A model generated the notes under the pieces. The model made no database searches, was not told where the DNA came from, and saw only the letters and a list, made by a program, of their open reading frames with translations. From a virus, in the IMG/VR virus record IMGVR_UViG_3300035698_026342, positions 1 to 26,206 of that record: a DNA stretch of 26,206 nt. One strand, 5' to 3'. Below are positions 16,819 to 23,703 of this stretch, piece after piece; within the stretch, counting starts at the first letter, position 1; each line of letters begins with the position of its first letter. A program made the translations under genes and the position numbers.

Positions 16819-17253
16819 TTAAAACCTCACTGAAACAACTGAAAATCCTGTCAAAGCTGTAGATGCTGTCCATGCTCTACCCATGCCTCTATATAAATTT
16901 CCTGCTGCGCTTCCTGTTATTGGGACAACCATGTTTTCATATCCTGCATCGTATACTGCGAATCCGCCTGAAGTTATTGCAGTTGAACCGCATTGCAAAA
17001 TAAACATTCCTTGTGTTGCAACTGATACTACTCCACCTGAAGCGGCTGTAGTTAATGCAATTCCTATTGCCATTCCTGCTGTATCTGATACTGCTACAGA
17101 AACATCTTCGGTTGCGTAAGTTGCTGTTCCACTTCCTACGACATCAGTTCCGCTTGTCCAGCCAACTAAAAACCCGCCTGAAATTACTCCGGCTGCTTTT
17201 GCTGAAAATTTAGTTCCAATATCATCTAACATTAATAATCTATCGTATGCCAT
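16819..17253 (-). CDS. Capsid decoration protein (144 aa)
   Basis: Gly/Ala/Val-rich all-beta protein between protease and capsid genes, where lambda gpD-like or DUF2190-type head stabilising proteins are encoded. It contains 'GGVVSVATQGMFILQCGST', in which a 'V-x-G-h-h' strand reads like the pattern of these families. GGGTGAT lies 3 nt before the ATG. Its stop overlaps the ribosome site of the capsid gene. Likely binds the outside of the mature shell. The opening 'MAYDRLLMLDD' resembles 'MSYDRMIVYRY' of the gene at 14921-15301, possibly a shared N-terminal strand. Confidence 0.65.
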   Translation of the reverse strand: MAYDRLLMLDDIGTKFSAKAAGVISGGFLVGWTSGTDVVGSGTATYATEDVSVAVSDTAGMAIGIALTTAASGGVVSVATQGMFILQCGSTAITSGGFAVYDAGYENMVVPITGSAAGNLYRGMGRAWTASTALTGFSVVSVRF

Positions 17254-17257
17254 TTAA

Positions 17258-17638
17258 TCACCCTTTAAATTTTATTCCTTTAGGAATCTGATTTGTGCTT
17301 TCTCCATAAACAAGTTCTTCGTCAAGACTGTAAATACTTAATCCGTCTCTTGTTCTTTCTCGAATCAATCCATCAAACTTTTTTTCTTGTTTAATAGAAT
17401 TTGACACAATTCCTTTTCCTTTTGGTTTTTCTTTTATTTTTAATTCTTCTTTTATAACTTCTCTAAGCATTTTTTTCATTGCTTCAGTAGAAGTTTCATC
17501 AGCAGGCTTTTCTTGCTCTGCTGGAACTTCCTTTGGTGTTTCTGCAGGAGTTTCTGCAGGTGTTTCCTCGGGGGTTTCCACTGGTGTTTCCTTTGGTGTT
17601 TCCTCAGGGGTTTCCACTGGAGTTTCTTCTTCTGCCAT
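17258..17638 (-). CDS. Predicted internal-start scaffold protein (126 aa)
   Basis: In frame inside the protease gene, ATG 17638 (codon 180) is preceded by AGGTGAT and 3 nt, exactly the layout used by bona fide starts of this cluster. The resulting protein is a Pro/Glu/Thr-rich linker (repeats of E-T-P-E/A) followed by a basic, helical C-terminus with 'KKMLREVIKEELKIKEK'. This is the composition of capsid scaffolds. The arrangement parallels lambda gene C / Nu3, where a scaffold is made from an internal start of the protease gene. Direct evidence for separate expression is lacking. Confidence 0.6.
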   Translation of the reverse strand: MAEEETPVETPEETPKETPVETPEETPAETPAETPKEVPAEQEKPADETSTEAMKKMLREVIKEELKIKEKPKGKGIVSNSIKQEKKFDGLIRERTRDGLSIYSLDEELVYGESTNQIPKGIKFKG

Positions 17639-18175
17639 ATTATCACCTAAATTTAATTTTTCACTTATTGCCTGACTAATTGTGGCGTTTTGAACGCCTT
17701 GAACTGGAGTAACGGATAATTCAAGGAATGTAATACCCTCTGCGACAAGGGGTGAGTTAGAATCTTTTGGATTCTCTCTCCGTAATTTTTCTACTTTAGC
17801 ACCAATAGAAACATTTTTTATTCTTCCATCTTCAACCATTTCTATAGTGTTTTCATCCATAATAAAGCCATCGTATAAAACTTGATTTGCAACTTCATTG
17901 AATGAAGACTCGCTTGTTCTTCCTACTAAAGAATCAATTTCATTTTTATGGTCTTTTAAAATTGGTTTATCGCTTAAACTTGGTGCTGCTTTCTTTAAAG
18001 CTTCTTTAGTGTATTTTAAATTATTATGAGAAATTGTTTCGTCAATTGCAACTCCACTAATTTTTAATGGAGTTTTTTTTCCTGTACTTTTTGTTTCTAG
18101 TTTTTCTGAAACAAAAGAAATTGGCGCAATGTATTCAACTATAATATTTTCTGCAATTAAGTTTTCTTTTTTCAT
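17258..18175 (-). CDS. Prohead protease-scaffold fusion (305 aa)
   Basis: Maturation protease of the HK97 (herpes-fold, S78/U35) type. 'DKPILKDHKNEIDSLVG' carries the candidate catalytic H76, and 'IKNVSIGAKV' the candidate S123, 47 residues apart, close to the spacing in this family. 'LELSVTPVQG' (151-160) is the conserved last strand. Residues 180-305 are the scaffold-like part. The frame opens at ATG 18202, but AAGTGAT stands 3 nt before ATG 18175, which I take as the start. The protease cleaves scaffold and itself before DNA packaging. The PxETP-rich linker likely separates protease and scaffold. Confidence 0.8.
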   Translation of the reverse strand: MKKENLIAENIIVEYIAPISFVSEKLETKSTGKKTPLKISGVAIDETISHNNLKYTKEALKKAAPSLSDKPILKDHKNEIDSLVGRTSESSFNEVANQVLYDGFIMDENTIEMVEDGRIKNVSIGAKVEKLRRENPKDSNSPLVAEGITFLELSVTPVQGVQNATISQAISEKLNLGDNMAEEETPVETPEETPKETPVETPEETPAETPAETPKEVPAEQEKPADETSTEAMKKMLREVIKEELKIKEKPKGKGIVSNSIKQEKKFDGLIRERTRDGLSIYSLDEELVYGESTNQIPKGIKFKG

Positions 18176-18179
18176 AATA

Positions 18180-18503
18180 TCACTTAAATTTAATATACTC
18201 ATAATGTTGTCTTTGTCTATGAGTTGGAGCTTTGGCTCCTCTGATAGTAAAATTTGTTAATCTTTCTCCTTGAATTCCTGCAAAAGTTCCTTGCAGTTTA
18301 TTTGCTAAACCTTGTAAATTTGCGCCCGGTTTTTTAGTGATTTCGCCTTCTCCTGGTTCATTTCTTTCTCCAACAAAATCGCCTACTACAACTCTATCTT
18401 CTTGATCTAAAGCTAAATAACCAGAATTGCATCTGTGTTCAGCATCACAATCATAACTGTTTACAGAATAATACTGCATACAGTGTGGGCATACCTTCAT
18501 CAT
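18180..18503 (-). CDS. Cys-rich protein before the protease (107 aa)
   Basis: Starts 'MMKVCPHCMQYY' and has Cys at residues 5, 8, 19 and 25, a possible zinc site, then an acidic, Gly-rich linker and a basic tail 'RQRQHYEYIKFK'. The TGA overlaps the ribosome site of the protease gene. There is no Shine-Dalgarno upstream: the start is a few nt behind a TATA-like box and TAGAATGA, so it may be the first gene of a near-leaderless transcript for protease and capsid. Family not recognised. Confidence 0.6.
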   Translation of the reverse strand: MMKVCPHCMQYYSVNSYDCDAEHRCNSGYLALDQEDRVVVGDFVGERNEPGEGEITKKPGANLQGLANKLQGTFAGIQGERLTNFTIRGAKAPTHRQRQHYEYIKFK

Positions 18504-18505
18504 AA

Positions 18506-18538
18506 TATAAAATTAGAGACTCATTCTACTTTATTAAT
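18506..18538 (-). promoter_or_regulatory. Promoter candidate for the capsid block
   Basis: Minus strand ATTAATAAAGTAGAATGAG. The TATA-like box is centred about 31 nt upstream of ATG 18503. The 18 nt at 18521-18538 are identical to those at 6821-6838. Here they also encode the end of the upstream protein (KINKVE and the stop). Confidence 0.45.
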
Positions 18539-18739
18539 CTTACCATACATTTCAAACATTACTTTGTCATTTTGAGCTTGACGTTGTTTAACACAAGGAT
18601 AACAAACAATTTTTGGTTCTCTTTTTCCTTCATCTAAATATTGTAAAACAATAAATCCTTCGTTTTTGTTTTTACAAATAATTCCATCTTGGCATTTGGG
18701 TTTACTGTCAAAAGGTTTTTTTAAATCTATTTCAATCAA
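18521..18739 (-). CDS. Small Cys-rich protein (72 aa)
   Basis: Coupled to the portal gene: a TTG start at 18739 overlaps the portal TGA (TTGA). Four Cys (C-x5-C near residue 16 and C-x2-C near 46) suggest a zinc ribbon. No Shine-Dalgarno is clear. It lies between portal and the second Cys-rich gene, and both may assist head assembly, although this is only inferred from position. An alternative overlapping frame (18732-18971) is a shadow of the portal gene. Confidence 0.5.
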   Translation of the reverse strand: MIEIDLKKPFDSKPKCQDGIICKNKNEGFIVLQYLDEGKREPKIVCYPCVKQRQAQNDKVMFEMYGKINKVE

Positions 18740-20178
18740 CTTCTATCAGTGCTTCTTTCTTTATCAGAAACTCTTGGTTTGACTTTTGGTTTTTTACTTC
18801 CCACTTTAGGTTTTCCGGGTCCTTGTTTGTTCCCTTTGTTGAAACTATCTTCGTTGCCATCCTCACCACTCCCTTGCGAAAACATTTGTTGTTTTTTTTC
18901 TTGATCAGTCTGTCGATCTTCAACTGAAAGGTTTCCCTCAATTCCAAGTAAATCTCTAATTTTATTTTCAATATCAGTTTTAGTGTCTTCAGTTAAAGTA
19001 GATGCCATCATAGCCAAATAAGCTTGGACTTCATCTAATTTTTCTTTCATTGACTGCTGACCCCATTGAAGTTTAGGGGTTTCATCTTCATCTACAATAG
19101 ATGATTCAATTTTAAAAATTTGTTGTTCTAAAGGAATCTGAACAGCTAACTGAATTGATTTAACGTGCCTTTGGAAAGTTTCTAATTGAATTTTAGCTAA
19201 CCCTTCAGGAATGTTTCCTAATCCAAGTAATACATAAGGAACTCTTAAATCATAAACTATTTGATTATCATAATGTTCTAAGTATGGTTTAAAATCCATT
19301 GATTTATCTCTAGTTGAAATAATACTAATGTCAGCTAAATAACTTGTAACCCATTCGTTTCTTGATTTTAAAACAGCTAACTCTGAAGCAAAACCAGAAA
19401 TGTCAGTATCTGAAGGAGGATAATCTGGAGTTCCTAATTTAACATGATAAGGAGCATTAGCTTTTCTAGATAAAATAAAACCCATGTCTCTTTCAGCTTG
19501 AATTTTCATTTTTAAAATAGGTAAAATTGGTTCAATTAAAGAAGTTCCATAAGCTCTGTCTCCAATTTTATTGTAAATAAAATGAACTATTTCGTCTGGT
19601 TGAAATTCAATTGGTTTTGCTTGTCCAGTTCCAACAGTTTGTAAATATCCTTCAATGTTTCCTGTTTCATCTCTAACAACAGTCATTGTTTTAGGATGTA
19701 AAATTTTTAGTTCTGCAATAGTTCCTTCGTATTCATCTTCGTTTTTAACTATTTCAACAAAACAATCTCCATAAACTAAAAGGAATTTAACAATTTGTCT
19801 TAATAAAATATCAAAATTTAATCTAGTCATTAATTTATTGCATGATTCAATTACTTGTTCGTTTTCTGCAGTAATGTATAATCCTGGAGAAACAGTAAAA
19901 TCAACTGTTAAATCAACTGCTGCTGCAACCAAAGGAACATGAGTAACAATATCTTCAAAAATTTCTACATCAACAATTCTTTCTTCTCCTTTTTTATCTG
20001 GACTTATTTTTTGTAGTCCTGGAGTAGCAGAAACTAATCCTCTGCCAGAAACTTCATTTAAATAATTATCTAATTTTTCTTCAATAAAAGATTTTTTGTT
20101 TTCAACTTTTAAAACATCAAAAGCACTAACTTTAAAAGACGTAGGTTTTTTTGTTTTAAATAAGTCCTGAATTGCCAT
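18736..20178 (-). CDS. Portal protein (480 aa)
   Basis: Dodecameric ring at one capsid vertex through which DNA is packaged. Recognised by 'VPLVAAAVDLTVDFTVSPGLYI' (residues 80-101), 'ILLRQIVKFLLVYGDCFVEIVK', 'DEIVHFIYNKIGDRAYGTSLIEPIL' and 'LRVPYVLLGLG', the order typical of portal families. The last about 70 residues are a Lys/Gln/Gly-rich disordered tail. The start is leaderless: no Shine-Dalgarno, with a TATA box 26 nt upstream. It is the first gene of the late transcript after the terminase, on the opposite side of the plus-strand island. Confidence 0.85.
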   Translation of the reverse strand: MAIQDLFKTKKPTSFKVSAFDVLKVENKKSFIEEKLDNYLNEVSGRGLVSATPGLQKISPDKKGEERIVDVEIFEDIVTHVPLVAAAVDLTVDFTVSPGLYITAENEQVIESCNKLMTRLNFDILLRQIVKFLLVYGDCFVEIVKNEDEYEGTIAELKILHPKTMTVVRDETGNIEGYLQTVGTGQAKPIEFQPDEIVHFIYNKIGDRAYGTSLIEPILPILKMKIQAERDMGFILSRKANAPYHVKLGTPDYPPSDTDISGFASELAVLKSRNEWVTSYLADISIISTRDKSMDFKPYLEHYDNQIVYDLRVPYVLLGLGNIPEGLAKIQLETFQRHVKSIQLAVQIPLEQQIFKIESSIVDEDETPKLQWGQQSMKEKLDEVQAYLAMMASTLTEDTKTDIENKIRDLLGIEGNLSVEDRQTDQEKKQQMFSQGSGEDGNEDSFNKGNKQGPGKPKVGSKKPKVKPRVSDKERSTDRS

Positions 20179-20210
20179 AGATAATCAATATTCCATTCTA
20201 TTTATAAATT
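20179..20210 (-). promoter_or_regulatory. Portal promoter, leaderless, TATA at -26
   Basis: On the minus strand TTTATAAA (20201-20208) is centred 26 nt before the ATG and is followed directly by TAGAATGGA. The TATA box reads nearly the same on the other strand, so it could also serve the divergent gene at 20265. Confidence 0.65.
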
Positions 20211-20264
20211 TTCTTAATATATTATGTTTGTGTTACTTAATAAATTTTTCGGAGGAGATTGAAT

Positions 20265-20468
20265 TTGACTAGGTATATGATGTATGTTGGAGGCTTAGGG
20301 CCTTATAGAGAAGTTAATAACCTTTATTTTCCAGAGAAGACAGTAGTAGAGGTTCCTGATGAACAAATTAAAGTTTTAAAATATCAAAGTAAATTCATTG
20401 AAGTTAAAGGAATAAGTTATTTAAAAGAAAGCGGTACTTTTTCTTTTCCTGCGAAGGGAAAGAAATGA
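20265..20468 (+). CDS. Small protein (67 aa)
   Basis: Plus-strand gene divergent from the portal. The strong ribosome site GGAGGAG ends at 20257. I choose TTG 20265 at good spacing; TTG 20259 is too close and ATG 20277 too far. Product opens 'LTRYMMYVGGLGPYREV' and has mostly beta pattern. Unknown function. First of a three-gene plus-strand cassette, coupled to the next by ATGA. Confidence 0.6.
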   Translation: MTRYMMYVGGLGPYREVNNLYFPEKTVVEVPDEQIKVLKYQSKFIEVKGISYLKESGTFSFPAKGKK

Positions 20469-20749
20469 ATTCTCTTAAAGTTCCAATAAGATGCGCAAAC
20501 TGCAACTACCCACAAAAATACGGAAGCTTAGTCGAAGCAGAACTAAAATATTCAAGCAAAGACCAATTAGTTCAAAAACACTGGAGATGCCCTGATTGTA
20601 AAGCAGAAACAACAATAGAATTTTATCCAAAGAAATTTGAAAAAAACCCAATAAAAGGAATGTTTTCAATTAAATCAGATGACACTGAAAACGAAAAAAA
20701 AGGATTAGAAGAATTAGTTGCAGGTGGCGGAGTAGAAAAACTAGATTGA
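20465..20749 (+). CDS. Zinc-ribbon protein (94 aa)
   Basis: C-x2-C ('CANC', residues 10-13) and C-x2-C ('CPDC', about residue 43) frame a beta-rich zinc ribbon, followed by an acidic tail ending in 'ELVAGGGVEKLD'. The ATG overlaps the TGA of the previous gene and is preceded by GAAGGG. Zinc ribbons of this kind are common in viral transcription factors and small DNA-binding proteins. A role in late gene regulation is possible but unproven. Confidence 0.65.
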   Translation: MNSLKVPIRCANCNYPQKYGSLVEAELKYSSKDQLVQKHWRCPDCKAETTIEFYPKKFEKNPIKGMFSIKSDDTENEKKGLEELVAGGGVEKLD

Positions 20750-20754
20750 TTTAA

Positions 20755-20892
20755 ATGGATTGTAAAAACTGTGGAATAAAAGGCTATCCCTGGCAATTTA
20801 AAAACGAAGTTTGTTCAGACAAACTCGAATGTAAAGAAAGAATCAATGTTGCCTTACTCCACTTAAACCAAAAGAAGCCTCTGAAATCCTAG
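20755..20892 (+). CDS. Small Cys-rich protein overlapping the TerL end (45 aa)
   Basis: Opens 5 nt after the zinc-ribbon stop: 'MDCKNCGIKGYPWQF' with C-x2-C and then a second pair C-x5-C ('CSDKLEC'). The last 50 nt run antisense through the 3' end of the terminase gene (20843 onward), so the two genes are convergent and overlap. Likely a short zinc finger. No strong ribosome site, but the spacing implies coupling. Confidence 0.5.
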   Translation: MDCKNCGIKGYPWQFKNEVCSDKLECKERINVALLHLNQKKPLKS

Positions 20893-23353
20893 AAGCCCAA
20901 GTAGCCAAACACAACGCATCAACACAATTATGAACTAATATTCCATTAGCAAAAAATTCGTGTTCTTCTTCTACTGTTAAATCATAAACCTTTCCTGTAT
21001 AATTTAACTTTCTCAGGGTTATTAATTCTAAATGCTTTTTGTAGGCACCTGCTTGAACAATATTTGCCTGATTGTTGGAATGAATTATCTTGAAATTCTT
21101 TAAAACATATTTGGCATAATTTTTTAATTGATTTTCTTTTATTTCCAATACTTGTTTCCCAGTGTTTTTTATGCCATTCTCTTCCTTCTTTTGATTTGTG
21201 CCATTTCTTTGTAAGAGGTCTAATTTTATCAACCCAATCTTTTTGTTTTTGAATTCTTTCTTTTGTCCAATTAGCAATGTGTTTAATGGTGTGTTCTTTC
21301 CTTGAAATGCATTCAAGGTTTTCAAGTTTGTTATTGGATTTGTTTCCATCTTTATGATGAATTTCAAATCCTTTGTTAATTTGTCCGTTATAAAATTCCC
21401 AAATATCTCTGTGTAAAAGCCCAAATCCTCCTGCTTTACACCAATAACCTGTTCTTTTATTTTCGTTATATGTTTTTTTATTAAATCTGATTGCCATACA
21501 TAATTTATAGCATCTATTGGTTTATAAGTATTACTCATAGCATCCATTGGTATGAAGCCTTTCTCTTGAGTATAAATTTTGTGTTCAGGCGTTCCAATTA
21601 AAGTTCTTCCATCATTAAATTTTAATTTAACTAATTCTGCGTTTTCTGATTTTAGCCAAGCCCTTGTAACTTTTCTAAAACCTTTTCTTGTTAAAACTAA
21701 ATCGCCTACGATTATTTCTTCAATAGGTTTTTGTCCATTAATCGTTGTTATTAAAGTTCCTTCTAAAAGACAATCATCTGAGCTACCCATCATGTGATGT
21801 AATTTCTTTTTACCAGTAGCACCAACCAACTCATACCGAAACGTTCCTAATTCATAAATTAATTTATCATGCCGAGGAATAGTAATTAAACCTTTCTCCA
21901 TTTGAACCAACAAATAATCAAAAGCTTCTTCTTTTCTATCCAAAGTCGGCTTAAAAAAAATAACAGGCAAATGCTCTAATCTCAACCTCTCACACAAAGG
22001 CAAACTTAAACCTGCATATTCTGCCATAACTCGCTTACATTTATAGATTTTTTGTAATCTAATAATTTCTTGCAACTGAATAGCAAAAGGAACTTTATCT
22101 AATTCTTTAAGTCTTTCCACTCGAACTTCTCCATTAAGCTGCTTAGAAACAACAATAATGACAGTCTGGTCTCGAATTCTACCCCAGTCAATTCCCATGA
22201 AATAAACTTGATCCGGGCTAGTTGGACTTAAAACAGGATCATATTCACGAATACAACGTTCAATTAGTTCGCGCGGAAAAAAATTAGAAATAGACTCTAA
22301 GAATTCAGCGTTAATTTCATTATCATATCTTTGACTTGAAAGCGTTTTTTTTGCTTGTTCTAAATAATCTCGGCTTAAATACTTATTATCAAAAGAAGTT
22401 AAATGCATTGAATGATAAGCTGGATTATTCCAACAATTCCAAAACATTCCCTCACACCCCGCAGGGGAGCTGAAAAGATGTAAGCCTCCATTTAACCTGG
22501 AAAGCATTGGTTCTACTGCAGCAAAAGAATCTTCTCCAATTCCATGCGCAACTTCATTCATAAAAGCATCAGTAACCTCAGTAAAACCTCTAATATAAGA
22601 AGTAGCCGGTAAAGCATACATTTTACTGCCATTCTTAAATTCCATGATTTCCATAGTAGAAGACTTAATGGAAGCAAACAATTCATCAGAATTACCAATC
22701 CAAGCTTTAATACGATTAAACAACAAATCCGACTGACGTTGAGCAGGAGAAACAATAACAATCTTTCGATTACTACAAGTAACACATAACCACAAAGCAT
22801 AACAAGAAATAGTGAAATCTTTGCCAACCTGCCGGCCTAAATTAAAAATGTTTCTTTTATTCTTTTGCATCATCGAAACCATTTTAATTTGATAATGCTG
22901 CAATTCAACTCCCAAAACCTCCTTACAAAACAAATAAATGCCCAAAGCATCCTTAGTAATAAATTCATTGATTTCAGCAACAGAAAACTTAGATTGCAAA
23001 TTAATTAACTCTATAGCAGAAAACCAACCCAACCACCTTTTAAGCTGCCAGTCATAAAAAAAAGCTTTAGTTTCCGGTTTCTCCACTGACTCGCCTTTAA
23101 GATACCGAACTCGAGAAGAAAGGTCATCTTCATTCTTATCGTCTTTAAACATATTCTTAACAGTAACACGATAATCCTTCACCGATAATCCAGCTCGATT
23201 CATAGCAGCATACAAAGTTTGCACAGGAACCTCAAAAACCTTAGCAATATCCGTGCCCGTTTTGCCATCCTTAAGCATATCTTTAATTTGATTCATTTTA
23301 GCTTTAGACCACTTAGGTTCTGATTTTCTAAAACCAAAAGGATTACTAGCCAT
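20843..23353 (-). CDS. terL: Large terminase subunit with intein (836 aa precursor)
   Basis: ATP-driven DNA packaging motor and nuclease. Extein features: Walker A-like 'GRQVGKDF' (173-180), a Walker B-like 'DAFMNEVAHG' (262-271) with Asn instead of the usual Asp before Glu, nuclease motif I 'GIDWG' with D389, motif II 'AEYAG' with E445, and motif III 'DD-CVDALCLA' split by the intein after D527. Residues 14-60 are a helix-turn-helix domain of small-terminase type ('GTDIAKVFEVPVQTLYAAM'), so TerS-like DNA recognition appears fused to TerL. The start ATG has no ribosome site and a weak TATA-like TTTATCTA about 26 nt upstream. The spliced protein would be 554 aa. Confidence 0.9.
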   Translation of the reverse strand: MASNPFGFRKSEPKWSKAKMNQIKDMLKDGKTGTDIAKVFEVPVQTLYAAMNRAGLSVKDYRVTVKNMFKDDKNEDDLSSRVRYLKGESVEKPETKAFFYDWQLKRWLGWFSAIELINLQSKFSVAEINEFITKDALGIYLFCKEVLGVELQHYQIKMVSMMQKNKRNIFNLGRQVGKDFTISCYALWLCVTCSNRKIVIVSPAQRQSDLLFNRIKAWIGNSDELFASIKSSTMEIMEFKNGSKMYALPATSYIRGFTEVTDAFMNEVAHGIGEDSFAAVEPMLSRLNGGLHLFSSPAGCEGMFWNCWNNPAYHSMHLTSFDNKYLSRDYLEQAKKTLSSQRYDNEINAEFLESISNFFPRELIERCIREYDPVLSPTSPDQVYFMGIDWGRIRDQTVIIVVSKQLNGEVRVERLKELDKVPFAIQLQEIIRLQKIYKCKRVMAEYAGLSLPLCERLRLEHLPVIFFKPTLDRKEEAFDYLLVQMEKGLITIPRHDKLIYELGTFRYELVGATGKKKLHHMMGSSDDCLLEGTLITTINGQKPIEEIIVGDLVLTRKGFRKVTRAWLKSENAELVKLKFNDGRTLIGTPEHKIYTQEKGFIPMDAMSNTYKPIDAINYVWQSDLIKKHITKIKEQVIGVKQEDLGFYTEIFGNFITDKLTKDLKFIIKMETNPITNLKTLNAFQGKNTPLNTLLIGQKKEFKNKKIGLIKLDLLQRNGTNQKKEENGIKNTGKQVLEIKENQLKNYAKYVLKNFKIIHSNNQANIVQAGAYKKHLELITLRKLNYTGKVYDLTVEEEHEFFANGILVHNCVDALCLATWASRISEASFGLSGVRQH
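20982..21497 (-). CDS. HNH homing endonuclease nested in the intein, other frame (171 aa)
   Basis: Lies wholly inside the intein, offset by -1 relative to the TerL frame. It has a full HNH domain: 'FEIHHKDGN' (H47, H48, D50), N56/N60 and H69, preceded by 'LLHRDIWEFYNGQI', which is the phage HNH pattern. A C-terminal C-x2-C/C-x3-C zinc finger ('CQIC' and 'CSSRC') follows. The protein starts at ATG 21497. A TATA-like TTATAAAC lies about 27 nt upstream and no Shine-Dalgarno is seen, so a leaderless transcript of its own is possible. In the same frame a stop (TAA) lies 27 nt upstream, which argues against an in-frame fusion. The intein frame has no stop over the same 171 codons. Confidence 0.85.
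   Translation of the reverse strand: MAIRFNKKTYNENKRTGYWCKAGGFGLLHRDIWEFYNGQINKGFEIHHKDGNKSNNKLENLECISRKEHTIKHIANWTKERIQKQKDWVDKIRPLTKKWHKSKEGREWHKKHWETSIGNKRKSIKKLCQICFKEFQDNSFQQSGKYCSSRCLQKAFRINNPEKVKLYRKGL
21519..21528 (-). promoter_or_regulatory. Candidate TATA box for the nested HNH gene
   Basis: CTTATAAACC on the minus strand, about 27 nt before ATG 21497. Position fits a leaderless archaeal start. TATA-like words are common in this AT-rich DNA, so confidence is low. Confidence 0.35.
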
Positions 23354-23483
23354 ACTTTAATTACACATAGAAAAATAGATAAAGAAACAGGATTCAATCC
23401 AAGAAACATCGACCCAAGCGCGCCTGAGCAATAAAACTAACAATCAAACCACTTAAAAAACTTAACTGAAAAACAATACAATA

Positions 23484-23585
23484 ATGAACTATAAAATAAT
23501 AATAACCTCCGATTTCGAAAAACTCGTTAAAGAAACTAATTGCAACTGTGCTGTTTGTAAACTAATAAAAAAACAAATGCATTAA
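23484..23585 (+). CDS. Small Cys-rich peptide (33 aa)
   Basis: ATG-started ORF in the gap right of TerL: 'MNYKIIITSDFEKLVKE', then 'NCNCAVCKLIKKQMH' with C-x-C-x2-C. No clear ribosome site. The Cys pattern and the position next to the other Cys-rich small genes make it plausible but unproven. Confidence 0.35.
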   Translation: MNYKIIITSDFEKLVKETNCNCAVCKLIKKQMH

Positions 23586-23599
23586 AAAAACAATTATAA

Positions 23600-23668
23600 T
23601 GAAAAGTGAGGGATTCAAACCCCCTCGCCAAAAAAAAGGCTTTATCGTGCCACAATCTACTTCTTTCC
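23600..23668 (-). tRNA. tRNA-like remnant (degenerate)
   Basis: Minus strand: a 3' acceptor-like ACTTTTC pairs with GGAAAGA at the other end (six of seven pairs, one of them wobble). A T-arm-like GGGGG / TTTGAAT / CCCTC stands next to it. The length of 69 nt is short, the T-loop lacks the conserved C, and I could not fold an anticodon arm: the expected place has GCC, eight T, GGC. Probably a decayed tRNA gene. Confidence 0.3.
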
Positions 23669-23703
23669 CAGTTAAATAAATCATTCACCGAAATAAATAA
23701 AAA

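Larger units (their letters stand above)
20927..21772 (-). mobile_element. Intein in TerL, 282 aa
   Basis: Residues 528-809 of the precursor. Block A: Cys1 in 'CLLEGTLI'. Block B: 'GTPEHKIYT' with T-x-x-H. Block F: 'GKVYDLTVEEEHEFFANG'. Block G: 'VHN' then Cys+1. All class 1 splicing residues (Cys1, His of block B, penultimate His and Asn, Cys+1) are present, so splicing should work. It interrupts nuclease motif III of TerL. The central part in this frame is Lys/Asn-rich with no LAGLIDADG motif and is open because of the overlapping HNH gene. Confidence 0.9.

Noticed and set aside
14395-17253. Treating all Ala/Gly-rich small genes as tail fibres
   Set aside because: They flank the major capsid gene and have no repeat shaft; capsid accessory proteins fit better.
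18732-18971. 79-codon minus-strand ORF
   Set aside because: Shadow of the portal gene's C-terminal codons in another frame.
21495-21525. Programmed frameshift linking intein and HNH
   Set aside because: No slippery heptamer is visible and an in-frame stop precedes the HNH ATG in that frame; separate initiation fits better.
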